Shown here piece by piece: positions 28,609-38,023 of a DNA stretch of 64,000 nt. A program made the position numbers and the translations under genes. Each line of letters begins with the position of its first letter. Position 1 is the first letter of the stretch. The notes beneath the pieces are model-generated. The model had not been told where the DNA came from. It was given only the letters and a program-made list of their open reading frames with translations, and did no database searches. Source of the stretch: Sulfitobacter sp. THAF37 (lineage in GTDB: Bacteria > Pseudomonadota > Alphaproteobacteria > Rhodobacterales > Rhodobacteraceae); NCBI RefSeq assembly GCF_009363555.1, contig NZ_CP045372.1, forward strand, positions 2,863,501-2,927,500, written 5' to 3'.

Positions 28609-29649
28609 TCAGGAACCGGAACCCATTGTCGCTTCGTCCGCGACGGATTTCTGCGTATCCGCCAGCTCGGGGTCGGAAACGAGGCCGTAGTTGGCCAGCG
28701 GGCCGGAGGGGCCGGCCAGTTCATCTGAGATGAAGAACTGCGCGTATTCCTTCAGACCGGGGATCACGCCGATGTGGGCTTTCTTCACGTAGAAGAACAG
28801 CGGGCGGGACACCGGGTACTCGCCCGACGCGATGGTCTCAGTCGTGGGCTCGACACCGCTCATGGTGGCGACCTTCAGCTTGTCGGTGTTGTTCTCGTAG
28901 AACGCCAGGCCGAACACGCCGATGCCGTTGGTATTGGCGTCGATACGCGCCAGGGTCTCGGTGTAGTCGCCGTCGATGTCCACGGACTTGCCGTCCTGAC
29001 GCACGTCAAGGCAGGCATCTTCCGCCGCGTCTTCGTCCATGCCGCTGTCCAGCATCGCCTGCATGGCGCCGGTTTCCTCGCAGCCGACCAGCAGAACCTT
29101 CTCTTCAAAGACTTCGCGGGTGCCGTGCTTGGTGCCGGGAATGAACATCGCAATTTCAGCGTCGGGCAGGTCGCCGTTGAACTCGGACCAGTTCTGGTAG
29201 CTGTTGTCGACCAGTTCGCCGTCCTTCAGCACCTTCGCGCCGATGGCGTTGAAGATGTCGGTGGGCTGGAACGCGGTGAAGTCCGGGCCGGACTGCTGGC
29301 TGGCAAAGACGATCCCGTCATAGCCGATGCGGACTTCCATGATGTCGGTCACGCCGTTCTCGGCGCAGGCCTTGATTTCCTTTTCGCGGATGGCGCGCGA
29401 TGCGTTGGCAACGTCGATGGTGTTTTCGCCGACACCTTCGCAGAACCGCTTCAGACCTGCGGAAGAACCGCCCGATTCGACAACCGGCGTCGGGAAGTCG
29501 GTGTTTTCGCCGAAGGCTTCGGCCACGATGGAAGCATAGGGCAGAACGGTGGAAGATCCGGCAACCTGTACGTTGTCACGTGCGGCGGCAGCCGTTGCGG
29601 ACAGGGCTGCGATGGCCAGTGCGGATGCGGTGAGTTTAGTCAGTGACAT
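28609..29649 (-). CDS. pstS: phosphate-binding periplasmic protein PstS
   Basis: This is a 346-residue protein with a signal peptide ending TAAAARD. It has the phosphate-binding loops QVAGSSTVLP and ESGGSSAGLKRF, and GTKHGTREVFEE near the hinge. It captures phosphate for PstCAB. AGGAG lies before the ATG at 29649, and the upstream gap carries Pho boxes. Confidence 0.95.
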   Translation of the reverse strand: MSLTKLTASALAIAALSATAAAARDNVQVAGSSTVLPYASIVAEAFGENTDFPTPVVESGGSSAGLKRFCEGVGENTIDVANASRAIREKEIKACAENGVTDIMEVRIGYDGIVFASQQSGPDFTAFQPTDIFNAIGAKVLKDGELVDNSYQNWSEFNGDLPDAEIAMFIPGTKHGTREVFEEKVLLVGCEETGAMQAMLDSGMDEDAAEDACLDVRQDGKSVDIDGDYTETLARIDANTNGIGVFGLAFYENNTDKLKVATMSGVEPTTETIASGEYPVSRPLFFYVKKAHIGVIPGLKEYAQFFISDELAGPSGPLANYGLVSDPELADTQKSVADEATMGSGS

Positions 29650-29718
29650 GACGTCTCCTGTTTGCATGTATTCATCGACCCCCCGTGGGCGATCTCCCGG
29701 CCCGTCTACGGCGCGCGC

Positions 29719-29758
29719 CTATACCTTTTGTGACAGTTCCATTACAGTTTTATGACAG
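29719..29758 (-). promoter_or_regulatory. overlapping Pho boxes and -10 of pstS
   Basis: On the minus strand, three 7-mers CTGTCAT, CTGTAAT and CTGTCAC follow one another at an 11-bp period (29758 to 29730). They form two overlapping 18-bp Pho boxes, with TATAGG (29724-29719) just downstream as a -10. This drives pstSCAB-phoU-phoB from the gap after phoR. Confidence 0.88.
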
Positions 29759-29794
29759 TCGGCGGGACCGTTGCAAATCAGGCTATTTCGGCGA

Positions 29795-30850
29795 TCAGAC
29801 GTCGGAGGCCACAACATCCTGAGGCAGGATGACGCAGAACGACGCGCCCTGCCCCTCTTCGGACGTGATCTTGAGCCGACCGCGGTGCCGGTTGAGAATA
29901 TGTTTCACGATGGCCAGACCCAGCCCGGTCCCGCCCAGGGCGCGGCTGCGGTGGCTGTCGGCACGGTAGAATCGCTCCGTCAGCCGCGGAATATGATGCG
30001 ACGGTATGCCGGGGCCGTGGTCCCTGACCGTGATCCGCACCGACGGCCCCCGCAGCATCGGGTCGCGAAGACTGACTTCACAGCCGATGTCCACCGGTCG
30101 GCCCTCGCCCCCGTATTTGATGGCGTTCTCGACGAGGTTGGTGAAAACCTGCAGCAACTGGTCGGCATCCCCCAGAATCATCAGCGGTTCGGTGCCCAGA
30201 TCGGCGCGCAGGGTCACGTCTGCCTCCACCGCCAGCGGATTGAGGTTGCGCAGCGTCGTCCGCAGCACTTCGGCCAGGTTGATCTGGTTTGTCGGGCGCA
30301 TGCGCTCTTCCGCCTCGACCCGGCTCAGCGACAGAAGGTCGCCCACCAGCCGGTTCATGCGGCCCGCTTCGGTCTGCATGATCTGCAGAAACCGGTCGCG
30401 GGCCGCGGGATCGTCGCGGGCCGGACCGCTCAGGGTCTCGATGAACCCCATGAGAGAGGTCAGCGGCGTGCGCAGCTCATGGCTGACATTGGCGACGAAA
30501 TCCCGGCGCATCTGCCCGGCCTGGGCGTGGTGCGTGACGTCCTGAAAGGTGACGATCAGCAGCCCGGTCCCGGCCACACAGCGAAGCGTTACATCATAGG
30601 TGACATCGCGGTCGCCCTCGCTTGCCAGAAAGCGCGACTGACGCCCCTGCCCGTCCTCGATGCAGCGTTCCACCGCATCGACCAGCGCGGGCTGGCGCAG
30701 GACGGTGACAAAGTGCCGGCCCACCGTATGCCCCCCGAACAGCGACCCGGCCGCCGGGTTCACCGCCGCGATCCGCTCGGCGCGATCAATGACCAGCGTC
30801 GGCAGGGGCAGCGCCGCAATCAGGTCAGGCAGCAGCGGTGCTTCGGTCAT
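29795..30850 (-). CDS. phoR: phosphate regulon sensor kinase PhoR (soluble form)
   Basis: This is a 351-residue kinase with an N-terminal PAS domain (1-108), a dimerisation helix with phospho-accepting His124 (VSHELRTPLT), and an ATPase domain with N box (NLVENAIKYGG), G1 (DHGPGIP) and G2 (GGTGLGLAIVKH). No membrane segment is present, unlike E. coli PhoR. Sensing must therefore occur through PstB/PhoU contacts or the PAS domain. It lies upstream of pstS, at the opposite end of the locus from phoB. Confidence 0.92.
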   Translation of the reverse strand: MTEAPLLPDLIAALPLPTLVIDRAERIAAVNPAAGSLFGGHTVGRHFVTVLRQPALVDAVERCIEDGQGRQSRFLASEGDRDVTYDVTLRCVAGTGLLIVTFQDVTHHAQAGQMRRDFVANVSHELRTPLTSLMGFIETLSGPARDDPAARDRFLQIMQTEAGRMNRLVGDLLSLSRVEAEERMRPTNQINLAEVLRTTLRNLNPLAVEADVTLRADLGTEPLMILGDADQLLQVFTNLVENAIKYGGEGRPVDIGCEVSLRDPMLRGPSVRITVRDHGPGIPSHHIPRLTERFYRADSHRSRALGGTGLGLAIVKHILNRHRGRLKITSEEGQGASFCVILPQDVVASDV

Positions 30851-30854
30851 GGTG

Positions 30855-31376
30855 TCAGAGCGCAGTCAGATCTTTGGCAAAACGCGCCGCGTTGTCGGCG
30901 TAATGCCGTGCGCTGGCGGTCAGCATGGCAATGGCCTTGTCGTCGAGCTGGCGCACCACCTTGCCAGGTGCGCCCATCACCAGCGACCCATCGGGAATTT
31001 CCTTGCCCTCGGTGATCAGCGCCCCCGCCCCGATCAGGCAGTTGCGGCCGATCTTTGCCCCGTTGAGGATCGTCGCCCCCATGCCGATCAGAGAGTTGTC
31101 CCCGATGGTGCAGCCGTGCAGCATCACCTTGTGCCCGATGGTGCAGTTCTCGCCAATGGTCAGCGGAAAGCCCATGTCTGTGTGAAACACGCAATTCTCC
31201 TGCACGTTGGACCCGCGGCCTACGTGGATCCGTTCGTTGTCGCCGCGCAGGGTGGCGCAGAACCAGACCGAGCTTTCGGCGTCCAGCACCACATCGCCGA
31301 TGACATTGGCATCGGGTGCGACCCAGGCCGTGCCGTCCACCTTGGGTTTTCTGTCTGCAAGCGCATATAGGGTCAT
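30855..31376 (-). CDS. gamma carbonic anhydrase-like hexapeptide protein
   Basis: This is a 173-residue left-handed beta-helix protein with repeated hexapeptides and the metal-ligand His pattern of gamma carbonic anhydrases (VFHTDMG and GHKVMLHGC). It belongs to the YrdA/CaiE group, where carbonic anhydrase activity is often unproven. It overlaps gmk by ATGA and stops 4 bp before phoR. Confidence 0.85.
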   Translation of the reverse strand: MTLYALADRKPKVDGTAWVAPDANVIGDVVLDAESSVWFCATLRGDNERIHVGRGSNVQENCVFHTDMGFPLTIGENCTIGHKVMLHGCTIGDNSLIGMGATILNGAKIGRNCLIGAGALITEGKEIPDGSLVMGAPGKVVRQLDDKAIAMLTASARHYADNAARFAKDLTAL

Positions 31377-32023
31377 GGGAGGTCCTCGAATTCATTTTGA
31401 AGTTTGCGGACGTGATCCAGAAGACGGGGCTGCTGGGCGACCCGCATACGTTCCGCGCGAATGATGGTCTTCAGCTTTTCCTCGGTTTCGGTGAGATCGT
31501 CGTTCACGATGACATAATCGTAGCCGTCCCAATGGCTGATCTCGTCCCAGCTTTTGCGCATCCGCTTGGCAATGGTCTCGGCGGTGTCCTGGCCCCGGCT
31601 GATCAGCCTGCGGCGCAGCTCCAGAATGGATGGCGGCAGGATGAAGATGGACAGCGTATGAGAGCCAAGCGCAGATTTCTGGATTTGCTGCGCCCCCTGC
31701 CAATCAATGTCGAACAGCACATCCCGACCGGCATCTATGGCTTCCTGTACCGGTCCCCTCGGAGAGCCATAATTGTTGCCAAAGACATGGGCGTGCTCCA
31801 GCAGTTCCCCGTCCTTGACCCACCTGCGAAAGTCCTCCTCGGAGACAAAGTAGTAATCCTGGCCCTCGACCTCCCCCGCGCGTGCGACACGTGTCGTCGC
31901 GGAAACAGAGAACTTCAAAGAGGCGTCCCAGTTCATCAGACGGCGCGCGAGTGTCGATTTGCCCGCCCCGGAGGGCGAGCTGAGAATGACAAGAAGGCCG
32001 CGCCTTTCCGGCAATTGGGTCAT
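31373..32023 (-). CDS. gmk: guanylate kinase
   Basis: This is a 216-residue enzyme with a P-loop at 17-24 (SPSGAGKST) and the GMP-binding region [20 protein letters not shown]. It phosphorylates GMP to GDP. It follows yicC by 3 bp, the usual yicC-gmk pairing. Confidence 0.96.
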   Translation of the reverse strand: MTQLPERRGLLVILSSPSGAGKSTLARRLMNWDASLKFSVSATTRVARAGEVEGQDYYFVSEEDFRRWVKDGELLEHAHVFGNNYGSPRGPVQEAIDAGRDVLFDIDWQGAQQIQKSALGSHTLSIFILPPSILELRRRLISRGQDTAETIAKRMRKSWDEISHWDGYDYVIVNDDLTETEEKLKTIIRAERMRVAQQPRLLDHVRKLQNEFEDLP

Positions 32024-32026
32024 GGG

Positions 32027-32917
32027 TTACTCCACATTCTGGACCTGTTCGCGCATCTGGTCGATCACCGCCTTCAGCGACAGACCGACGCGGGTCAGCT
32101 CGGTGTTCTGCGCCTTTGCACACAGGGTGTTGGCCTCGCGGTTGAATTCCTGGGTCAGGAAATCCAGCTTGCGCCCCACCGGCCCGCCTTCGGCCAGCAG
32201 GGCACGGGCGGCGGCCACATGGGCGCCCAGACGGTCGATCTCCTCGGTCACATCCGCCTTGACCGCGATCAGCGCCAGTTCCTGGGCGAGCCGCGCCTCG
32301 CTCAGCCCGTCGGCATTGTCCAGAATACGCGCCACGTTCTGGCGCAGGGTTTGCGCCATCTCGTCTCTGCGCGCCTCGGCCAAGGCCGCGGCTTCGGCGG
32401 TCAGGGCCTCGACCTCGGTCAGACGGCTTTGCAGTACCTCGGCCAGCGCCGCGCCCTCACTGGCGCGCATCGCGGTAAAGTCCTGCAGGACCGCATCCGC
32501 ATCCGCCAGGATCGCGGCGCAGAGCGCCGCGGTGTCGTCCTGGCCCACCGACTGCTCCAACACGCCCCGCATGGTGGCAATATCCGTGGCCTTGGACGGG
32601 GCAAGCGACACGCCCGCGTCCATCGCCCGCGATTCGATCTGGTGCAGCGCCTCCAGCACGGCGTCGAGCTGAGCGCCGTTGACGCCAAGCGCACCTGCCC
32701 CCTCTTCCCGGCTCACACGCAGGTTGCAGGTGACGTTTCCGCGTACCGCAACCTTGCCCAGTTTCTTGCGCAGGCCCGTTTCCAGCCCCGCGATCCAGTC
32801 CGGCACACGCAGGCGCAGATCCAGCCCCTTGCCATTGACCGACCGGACCTCCCACGCCCAGGCATGGGGACCGTCGCCGCCTGTCCTCGTGGCAAAGCCG
32901 GTCATCGAATGGATCAT
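32027..32917 (-). CDS. yicC: YicC-family endoribonuclease
   Basis: This is a 296-residue protein starting IHSMTGFATRTG, with the YicC_N region (WEVRSVNGKGLDLRLRVPD) and a C-terminal DUF1732 block (EEIDRLGAHVAAARALL to FLTQEFNREANTLCAKA). YicC-family proteins are described as endoribonucleases. The ATG at 32917 begins the conserved MTGF motif. Confidence 0.92.
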   Translation of the reverse strand: MIHSMTGFATRTGGDGPHAWAWEVRSVNGKGLDLRLRVPDWIAGLETGLRKKLGKVAVRGNVTCNLRVSREEGAGALGVNGAQLDAVLEALHQIESRAMDAGVSLAPSKATDIATMRGVLEQSVGQDDTAALCAAILADADAVLQDFTAMRASEGAALAEVLQSRLTEVEALTAEAAALAEARRDEMAQTLRQNVARILDNADGLSEARLAQELALIAVKADVTEEIDRLGAHVAAARALLAEGGPVGRKLDFLTQEFNREANTLCAKAQNTELTRVGLSLKAVIDQMREQVQNVE

Positions 32918-32996
32918 GATGGCAATTCCCGTTGTTGTGTGTCCTGACGGGGATAGGTCGAAACGCCCCGGCGGGGCAAGCCCATGCGGTGCGGCA

Positions 32997-33011
32997 TTAA
33001 CCATTGCTTAA
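32997..33011. promoter_or_regulatory. perfect CtrA box (TTAA-N7-TTAA)
   Basis: TTAA at 32997-33000 and TTAA at 33008-33011 are spaced by exactly 7 bp, the full CtrA consensus. It lies in the 241-bp gap between yicC and the PAS gene, 148 bp before the PAS start codon. Confidence 0.7.
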
Positions 33012-33158
33012 GAATTTCTCCCTCCGCCGCGCGAGACCCGCTAGAAAAGAGGATGTGGAAATATCCGGCAAAGCTGACAGTCCACATTGTTCAGTGTGCC
33101 ATGCGGACACCGTTTCGCATCATAATTATGAAACTTGTCGAGCCGAAGGTGCAGTCCG

Positions 33159-33893
33159 ATGGACAATTCTCACCATACGTCGCAGAATGTTATCGCCATG
33201 TCAGAGTATCAACCAGAAAGCGGTTATGCCGCCATTGCCCAGATAGAGGCCTATTGGGAAGCCCTGCGCGGGTCCCGCATGGTACCGAAACGCTCCGAAA
33301 TCGACCCCCGTGGCATAGAGGGCGCGCTTGAAAATGCCTTTATCGTGGAACGGGTCGCAGCAGGCATCGCACGGCTGCGGATCGCGGGCAGTCACCTCAA
33401 CGACCTGATGGGCATGGAGGTCCGCGGCATGCCGCTGACTGCGCTGTTCGCCCCACCGGCCCGGCAAGAGGTGTCCAAAACCATCGAAGAGGTCTTTCAG
33501 GCCCCCGGTACCGCCACTTTCAAACTGACCGCCCCCGCCGCCGAAGGCCGGCCAGAAGGAGAGGCCAGGATGATCCTGCTGCCCCTGAAGAGCGATCTGG
33601 GCGATGTCAGCCGATTGCTGGGCTGTCTGGTGTACCGAGGTACCATCGGCCTGGCCCCTCGTCGCCTTGACGTGGTGGACAGGTCATTCACGATGCTGCT
33701 TCCGGGCGGCGATGCGCAGCCCATCCGGGGCTTTGAACCCAGGCCCGACAGAGCCGACTCGACGGGTGTTCCGGGCTTTGCCGCCCCCGCGCCGGAATTC
33801 GAAAGACGCGGCACCGGCAATCGGGACACGGACGGTGGCGGCAGGCCGGGCAAACGGCCCCCCTATCTGCGCCTCGTCAAATCCGACGACTGA
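33159..33893 (+). CDS. PAS-domain (PAS_5 family) protein
   Basis: This is a 244-residue protein. Residues 15-165 match the PAS_5 family (ALRGSRMVPKRSEIDPRGIEGALENAFIVERV then IAGSHLNDLMGMEVRGMPL), a cytosolic PAS form common in alphaproteobacteria. MopJ, a CtrA-pathway factor of Caulobacter, belongs to the same broad group. No output domain is present. The ATG at 33159 has GAAGG 9 nt upstream; 33198 is an alternative. The CtrA box upstream suggests control by the relay that ChpT feeds. Confidence 0.82.
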   Translation: MDNSHHTSQNVIAMSEYQPESGYAAIAQIEAYWEALRGSRMVPKRSEIDPRGIEGALENAFIVERVAAGIARLRIAGSHLNDLMGMEVRGMPLTALFAPPARQEVSKTIEEVFQAPGTATFKLTAPAAEGRPEGEARMILLPLKSDLGDVSRLLGCLVYRGTIGLAPRRLDVVDRSFTMLLPGGDAQPIRGFEPRPDRADSTGVPGFAAPAPEFERRGTGNRDTDGGGRPGKRPPYLRLVKSDD

Positions 33894-33937
33894 GCGCGGC
33901 ACGCGCGTTTCACCATCTCCCGCTTCGATATCTCCAT

Positions 33938-33979
33938 CTGCGACAAACGCCGCGGCCCCAAGGCGCGCGGCGTTCGCAG
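33938..33979. terminator. long hairpin between convergent genes
   Basis: CTGCGA and ACGCCGCG (interrupted by a 3-nt bulge) pair with CGCGGCGT and TCGCAG. There is no T-run; it may act as a bidirectional barrier between the PAS gene and the DAHP synthase gene. Confidence 0.4.
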
Positions 33980-34007
33980 TCGTGATGACAGATCATTGCC
34001 AGCCTGA

Positions 34008-35378
34008 TCAGATCGCCGCGGCCTTGCCCTGCGCAAGACGGCGCGACGACAGCTCTTCAGCCACGAGAAAGGCCAGCTCCAGCGACTGGCTCGCGTTCAG
34101 GCGCGGATCGCACGCGGTGTGATAGCGGTCGCTCAGATCCTCGTCGCTGACCGCACGCACGCCCCCGGTGCACTCCGTCACGTCCTGCCCGGTCATTTCG
34201 AAGTGAACCCCACCGGCCACAGTGCCTTCGGCGCCGTGCACGTCAAAGAATTCACGCACCTCGCGCAGGACCGAGTCGAACGGCCGCGTCTTGTAGCCCG
34301 ACGCGGATTTGATCGTGTTGCCGTGCATCGGGTCGCAGGTCCAAAGCACCTTGGCCCCTTCCTGCTCCACCGTGCGGATCAGCTTGGGCAGGTGATCTCC
34401 TACCGTGCCGGCACCGAAGCGGGCGATCAGGGTCAGACGGCCCGGTTCGTTCTCGGGGTTGAGGGTGGCCATCAGTTTCTTCAGGTCATCCGCCGTCATG
34501 CTCGGCCCGCATTTCAGCCCGATCGGGTTCTGCACGCCCCGCGCGAATTCCACATGCGCGCCATCCGGCTGCCGGGTTCTGTCCCCGATCCAGATCATGT
34601 GACCGGAGCCTGCCAGCCACTTGCCCGTCAGGCTGTCCTGGCGGCACAGCGCCTCCTCGTACTCCAGCAGGAGCGATTCGTGGCTGGTATAATATTCCAC
34701 CGTCTGCAGGGTGTGCGCCGTGTCGGCGGTGACACCTGCCGCGGACATGAAGTCCAGCGTGTCGGAAATACGGTTCGCGATCTCGCGGTATTTCTCGGCC
34801 TTTTCCCCATCGGTAAAGCCGAGTGTCCAGCCGTGCACGCGGTGCACATCCGCATAGCCCCCGGTCGAAAAGGCCCGGATCAGGTTCAGCGTCGCCGCCG
34901 CCTGGGTATAGGCGCGCAGCATCTTCTCGGGGTTGGGCAGTCGCGCTTCGGGGGTGAAGTCAAGCTCGTTGATGATGTCGCCGCGGTAGCTGGGCAGCTC
35001 CACGCCGTCCACCACCTCGGTCGGGGCCGACCGCGGCTTGGCGAACTGCCCCGCCATGCGGCCAACCTTGACCACCGGCACCTTGGCGCCATAGGTCAGC
35101 ACCACGGCCATCTGAAGCATGACCTTGAACGTGTCCCGGATCGCGTCCGAGCTGAACTGCTCGAAACTTTCAGCGCAGTCACCGCCCTGCAGCAGGAACG
35201 CCTCGCCCCGGCTGGCCGCTCCCAGATGTTGCTTGAGCCGTCGCGCCTCGCCACCAAAGACCAGCAATGGATAGCGCGACAGCTGTGCCTCGACCGCGTT
35301 CAGGGCATCCTGGTCCGGATAATCCGGCATCTGGATCCGCGGTTTGCTGCGCCAGCTCGATTTGCTCCATTGTGTCAT
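34008..35378 (-). CDS. 3-deoxy-7-phosphoheptulonate synthase, class II
   Basis: This is a 456-residue plant-type DAHP synthase with [14 protein letters not shown] at the active site, [14 protein letters not shown], and the late [11 protein letters not shown] and [15 protein letters not shown] blocks. It condenses phosphoenolpyruvate and erythrose 4-phosphate to start the shikimate pathway, the same pathway as aroQ in this window. The ATG at 35378 has GGAG upstream. Confidence 0.95.
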   Translation of the reverse strand: MTQWSKSSWRSKPRIQMPDYPDQDALNAVEAQLSRYPLLVFGGEARRLKQHLGAASRGEAFLLQGGDCAESFEQFSSDAIRDTFKVMLQMAVVLTYGAKVPVVKVGRMAGQFAKPRSAPTEVVDGVELPSYRGDIINELDFTPEARLPNPEKMLRAYTQAAATLNLIRAFSTGGYADVHRVHGWTLGFTDGEKAEKYREIANRISDTLDFMSAAGVTADTAHTLQTVEYYTSHESLLLEYEEALCRQDSLTGKWLAGSGHMIWIGDRTRQPDGAHVEFARGVQNPIGLKCGPSMTADDLKKLMATLNPENEPGRLTLIARFGAGTVGDHLPKLIRTVEQEGAKVLWTCDPMHGNTIKSASGYKTRPFDSVLREVREFFDVHGAEGTVAGGVHFEMTGQDVTECTGGVRAVSDEDLSDRYHTACDPRLNASQSLELAFLVAEELSSRRLAQGKAAAI

Positions 35379-35577
35379 GTCATTTCTCCGGTCCCGCGCG
35401 CCGTGTGTCGGCGCCCTCAAAGACCCTTTCTATACAAAAGGAGCCGCCCCGTGACCAGAACCCAATTGCCGCCTCTTGACCGTGCCTCAAACCCGTGACC
35501 TAAGATTGCGGCAGAATGTGTCGGTATTGTAACACGCCGATTCAATGCCGCGCATCATAGTACAAAGGGGCTCTGCG

Positions 35578-36582
35578 ATGTCTCAAACACGCCACGCCGT
35601 GCGCAAAACCACAGAGGTCTCGAAACCACGACGTTTCGTGTTCGTTCTGCTGAACGACTTCAGCCTGCTCAGTTTTTCCACCTCAATTGAATGCCTGCGC
35701 ATCGCGAACCGGATGGCGGGGCGGGACATCTATTGCTGGACCGTCATCGGCGAGGGCGGGGAAAGCGCGCGATGCTCCGCCGGGACGATTTTCCAGCTCG
35801 ACGCCGATCTCGATGAATTGGCGCGCGACGATACAATTCTGGTGTGCAGCGGTCTGGACGTGCAGGATGCCACCACCAAGAAGGTCCTGAGCTGGCTGCG
35901 CCGCGAGGCGCGCAAGGGGCTGACCGTCGGCGGCCTCTGCACGGGCGCTTTCACGCTGGCCCGGGCCGGACTGCTGGACGGCAAACGCGCGACGATCCAC
36001 TGGGAAAACCACGACAGCTTTGCCGAAGAATTCGAAGAGGTGAACCTGACCAAGTCTGTCTTCGTGGTGGACGGCAACCGCCTGACCACGGCGGGGGGGA
36101 CCTCCTCCATCGACCTGATGCTGAAACTGATTGCCGACGACCAGGGCGAGGATCTGGCAAACGCGGTGGCCGACCAGCTGATCTATTCGTCGATCCGCAC
36201 GGATCAGGACACCCAGCGCCTCAGCGTGCCGACCCGCATCGGTGTGCGCCACCCCAAGCTCAGCCAGGTCATCCAGATGATGGAAGCCAACATCGAAGAG
36301 CCGATCAGCCCCTCGGTGATGGCGCGCGACGTGGGCATGTCAACACGACAGCTGGAGCGTCTGTTCCGCCGCTACCTCAACCGCTCCCCCAAGCGGTACT
36401 ACATGGAGTTGCGCCTGCAGAAGGCCCGCAACCTGCTGATGCAGACCGACATGAGCGTGATCAACGTGGCCTTGGCTTGCGGATTCGCCTCGCCGTCGCA
36501 TTTCTCGAAATGCTACCGGGCACATTACGACACCACGCCCTACCGCGAACGCGGCAGTCACGCAGCCCGCCTGTCCATCTGA
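35578..36582 (+). CDS. GlxA-family AraC-type transcriptional regulator
   Basis: This is a 334-residue protein. The N-terminal DJ-1/PfpI-like domain carries the nucleophile-elbow Cys in GGLCTGAFTLARAG, and the C-terminal AraC domain has two helix-turn-helix units (ISPSVMARDVGMSTRQLERLF and VINVALACGFASPSHFSKCY). Members such as GbdR respond to glycine betaine derivatives, but the ligand here is not known. AAAGGGG precedes the ATG at 35578; an earlier ATG at 35545 lacks a site. Confidence 0.88.
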   Translation: MSQTRHAVRKTTEVSKPRRFVFVLLNDFSLLSFSTSIECLRIANRMAGRDIYCWTVIGEGGESARCSAGTIFQLDADLDELARDDTILVCSGLDVQDATTKKVLSWLRREARKGLTVGGLCTGAFTLARAGLLDGKRATIHWENHDSFAEEFEEVNLTKSVFVVDGNRLTTAGGTSSIDLMLKLIADDQGEDLANAVADQLIYSSIRTDQDTQRLSVPTRIGVRHPKLSQVIQMMEANIEEPISPSVMARDVGMSTRQLERLFRRYLNRSPKRYYMELRLQKARNLLMQTDMSVINVALACGFASPSHFSKCYRAHYDTTPYRERGSHAARLSI

Positions 36583-36740
36583 GCGACGCCCGGCTAGGGC
36601 ACGGGCCCTCGCTTCCTTATGCGGAAAATACTCCGGCACACGGTCAGCAGCCCCCGCACCGATGGCATGATGCGCCCCGGCTTTGGATGTCGGGCATCGG
36701 GCCTGCCGCCGCGCGGCGGCGATCTGTCAGTCTGACACCC

Positions 36741-37841
36741 TCAATCGGCAGATGTCATCCGGTACACCGTGGCCTCGCCGACCGAAATGAACCAGATCGC
36801 GCCTTCGGGGCCTTCGACGATGTCGCGGACCCGCGCGGTTTCGGGGCCCTTGATCTGCTCGACCTCTTCCAGCGGGTCCCCGCTGAGACGGGCGATATAG
36901 TCGAACTTGAGCGCCCCCACGAAAATATCCCCGCGCAGGTCCTCCGACAGCGCCCCGGAATACACCATGAGACCCGACGGCGCGATCGAGGGGTCCCAAT
37001 AGTACGCGGGTTGCTCCATCCCGGGTTTTGAGGTGCCTTCCCCGATCTTGGCGCCGGAATAATGCCGCCCGTAAGAGATTACGGGCCAGCCGTAGTTCGC
37101 GCCCTTCCGCACCCGGTTTACCTCGTCTCCGCCCTGCGCTCCGTGCTCCGACACCCACAGGTTCCCCTCCAGGTCCAGACCGGCCCCCTGCGGGTTGCGA
37201 TGTCCATAAGACCAGATTTCCGGCAACGCCCCCTCCTGATCCACGAAAGGATTGTCCTGCGGCACACTGCCGTCCCGGTTGACGCGCACGACCGATCCGT
37301 TGTGCCGGGAGAGGTCCTGTGCCGCTGGGCGATCTCCGCGTTCGCCGATGGTGACGAAAAGCGTCCCGTCCGTCGCCTCTACGACGCGGCTGCCAAAGTG
37401 GCGGCCGCCACGGCTGCCGGGTTTCATCTCGAACAACTGGCGCACCTGTTCGAGCGTCCGGCCGTCCTGCGATAACCGTGCGGACACCAGGGCGGTGCCG
37501 CTGCCCCCGCCCTGATCCTTGGCAAAGGTCAGAAACAGGGTGCGCGTCGCGTCGAAATCGCGCGCCAGCGTGATGTCCAGCAGCCCCCCCTGCCCGCCGG
37601 TCTCGACCTGCGGCACGCCAGCGACCTCACTGGTGTTGCCATCGCGGTGCAACAGCAACCTGCCGTCCTTTTCCGTGACCAGCAGCCCCCCGTCCGGCAT
37701 CGGCGCAATGGCCCAGGGCGTGTCCAGGTCGCGCACCACGGGTTGAAATGCCCAATTATCCTGCGCGGCGACCGACAGCGGGAACAATGTGCATGCCGCG
37801 ATCAATCGCAGGAAATGTGCATAGTTTCTCGTGATCGGCAT
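36741..37841 (-). CDS. PQQ-dependent aldose sugar dehydrogenase-like protein
   Basis: This is a 366-residue secreted beta-propeller (signal peptide ending SVAAQD). It contains LDTPWAIAPMPDGGLLVTEKDGRL, GGRHFGSRVV, SYGHRNPQGAGLD and WVSEHGAQGGDEVN, the PQQ/calcium motifs of YliI-type enzymes. It oxidises aldoses in the periplasm using PQQ. GGGAG precedes the ATG at 37841. It is divergent from the ABC operon at 38024. Confidence 0.88.
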   Translation of the reverse strand: MPITRNYAHFLRLIAACTLFPLSVAAQDNWAFQPVVRDLDTPWAIAPMPDGGLLVTEKDGRLLLHRDGNTSEVAGVPQVETGGQGGLLDITLARDFDATRTLFLTFAKDQGGGSGTALVSARLSQDGRTLEQVRQLFEMKPGSRGGRHFGSRVVEATDGTLFVTIGERGDRPAAQDLSRHNGSVVRVNRDGSVPQDNPFVDQEGALPEIWSYGHRNPQGAGLDLEGNLWVSEHGAQGGDEVNRVRKGANYGWPVISYGRHYSGAKIGEGTSKPGMEQPAYYWDPSIAPSGLMVYSGALSEDLRGDIFVGALKFDYIARLSGDPLEEVEQIKGPETARVRDIVEGPEGAIWFISVGEATVYRMTSAD

Positions 37842-38023
37842 ATCAAAGCTCCCGTTTGGATCGGCATTTTCGAGGAATCTAACTTTTGCGCTCCGACTTT
37901 CCACAAATCCCGGATCAACAGAGCTTGAGGTGGACCTTTGGGAAAGGGAAAAACTCCTTTTCTTTTGGCAAACCATTGCCTACGTTTCTCCGCGAACATC
38001 TTGTTCCAATAGGGAGAAAATAC

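Noticed and set aside
36725..36737. TGTCAG-T-CTGACA palindrome after the sugar dehydrogenase gene
   Set aside because: The arms are only 6 bp and it lies past a stop codon without a T-run, so neither a terminator nor an operator is supported.
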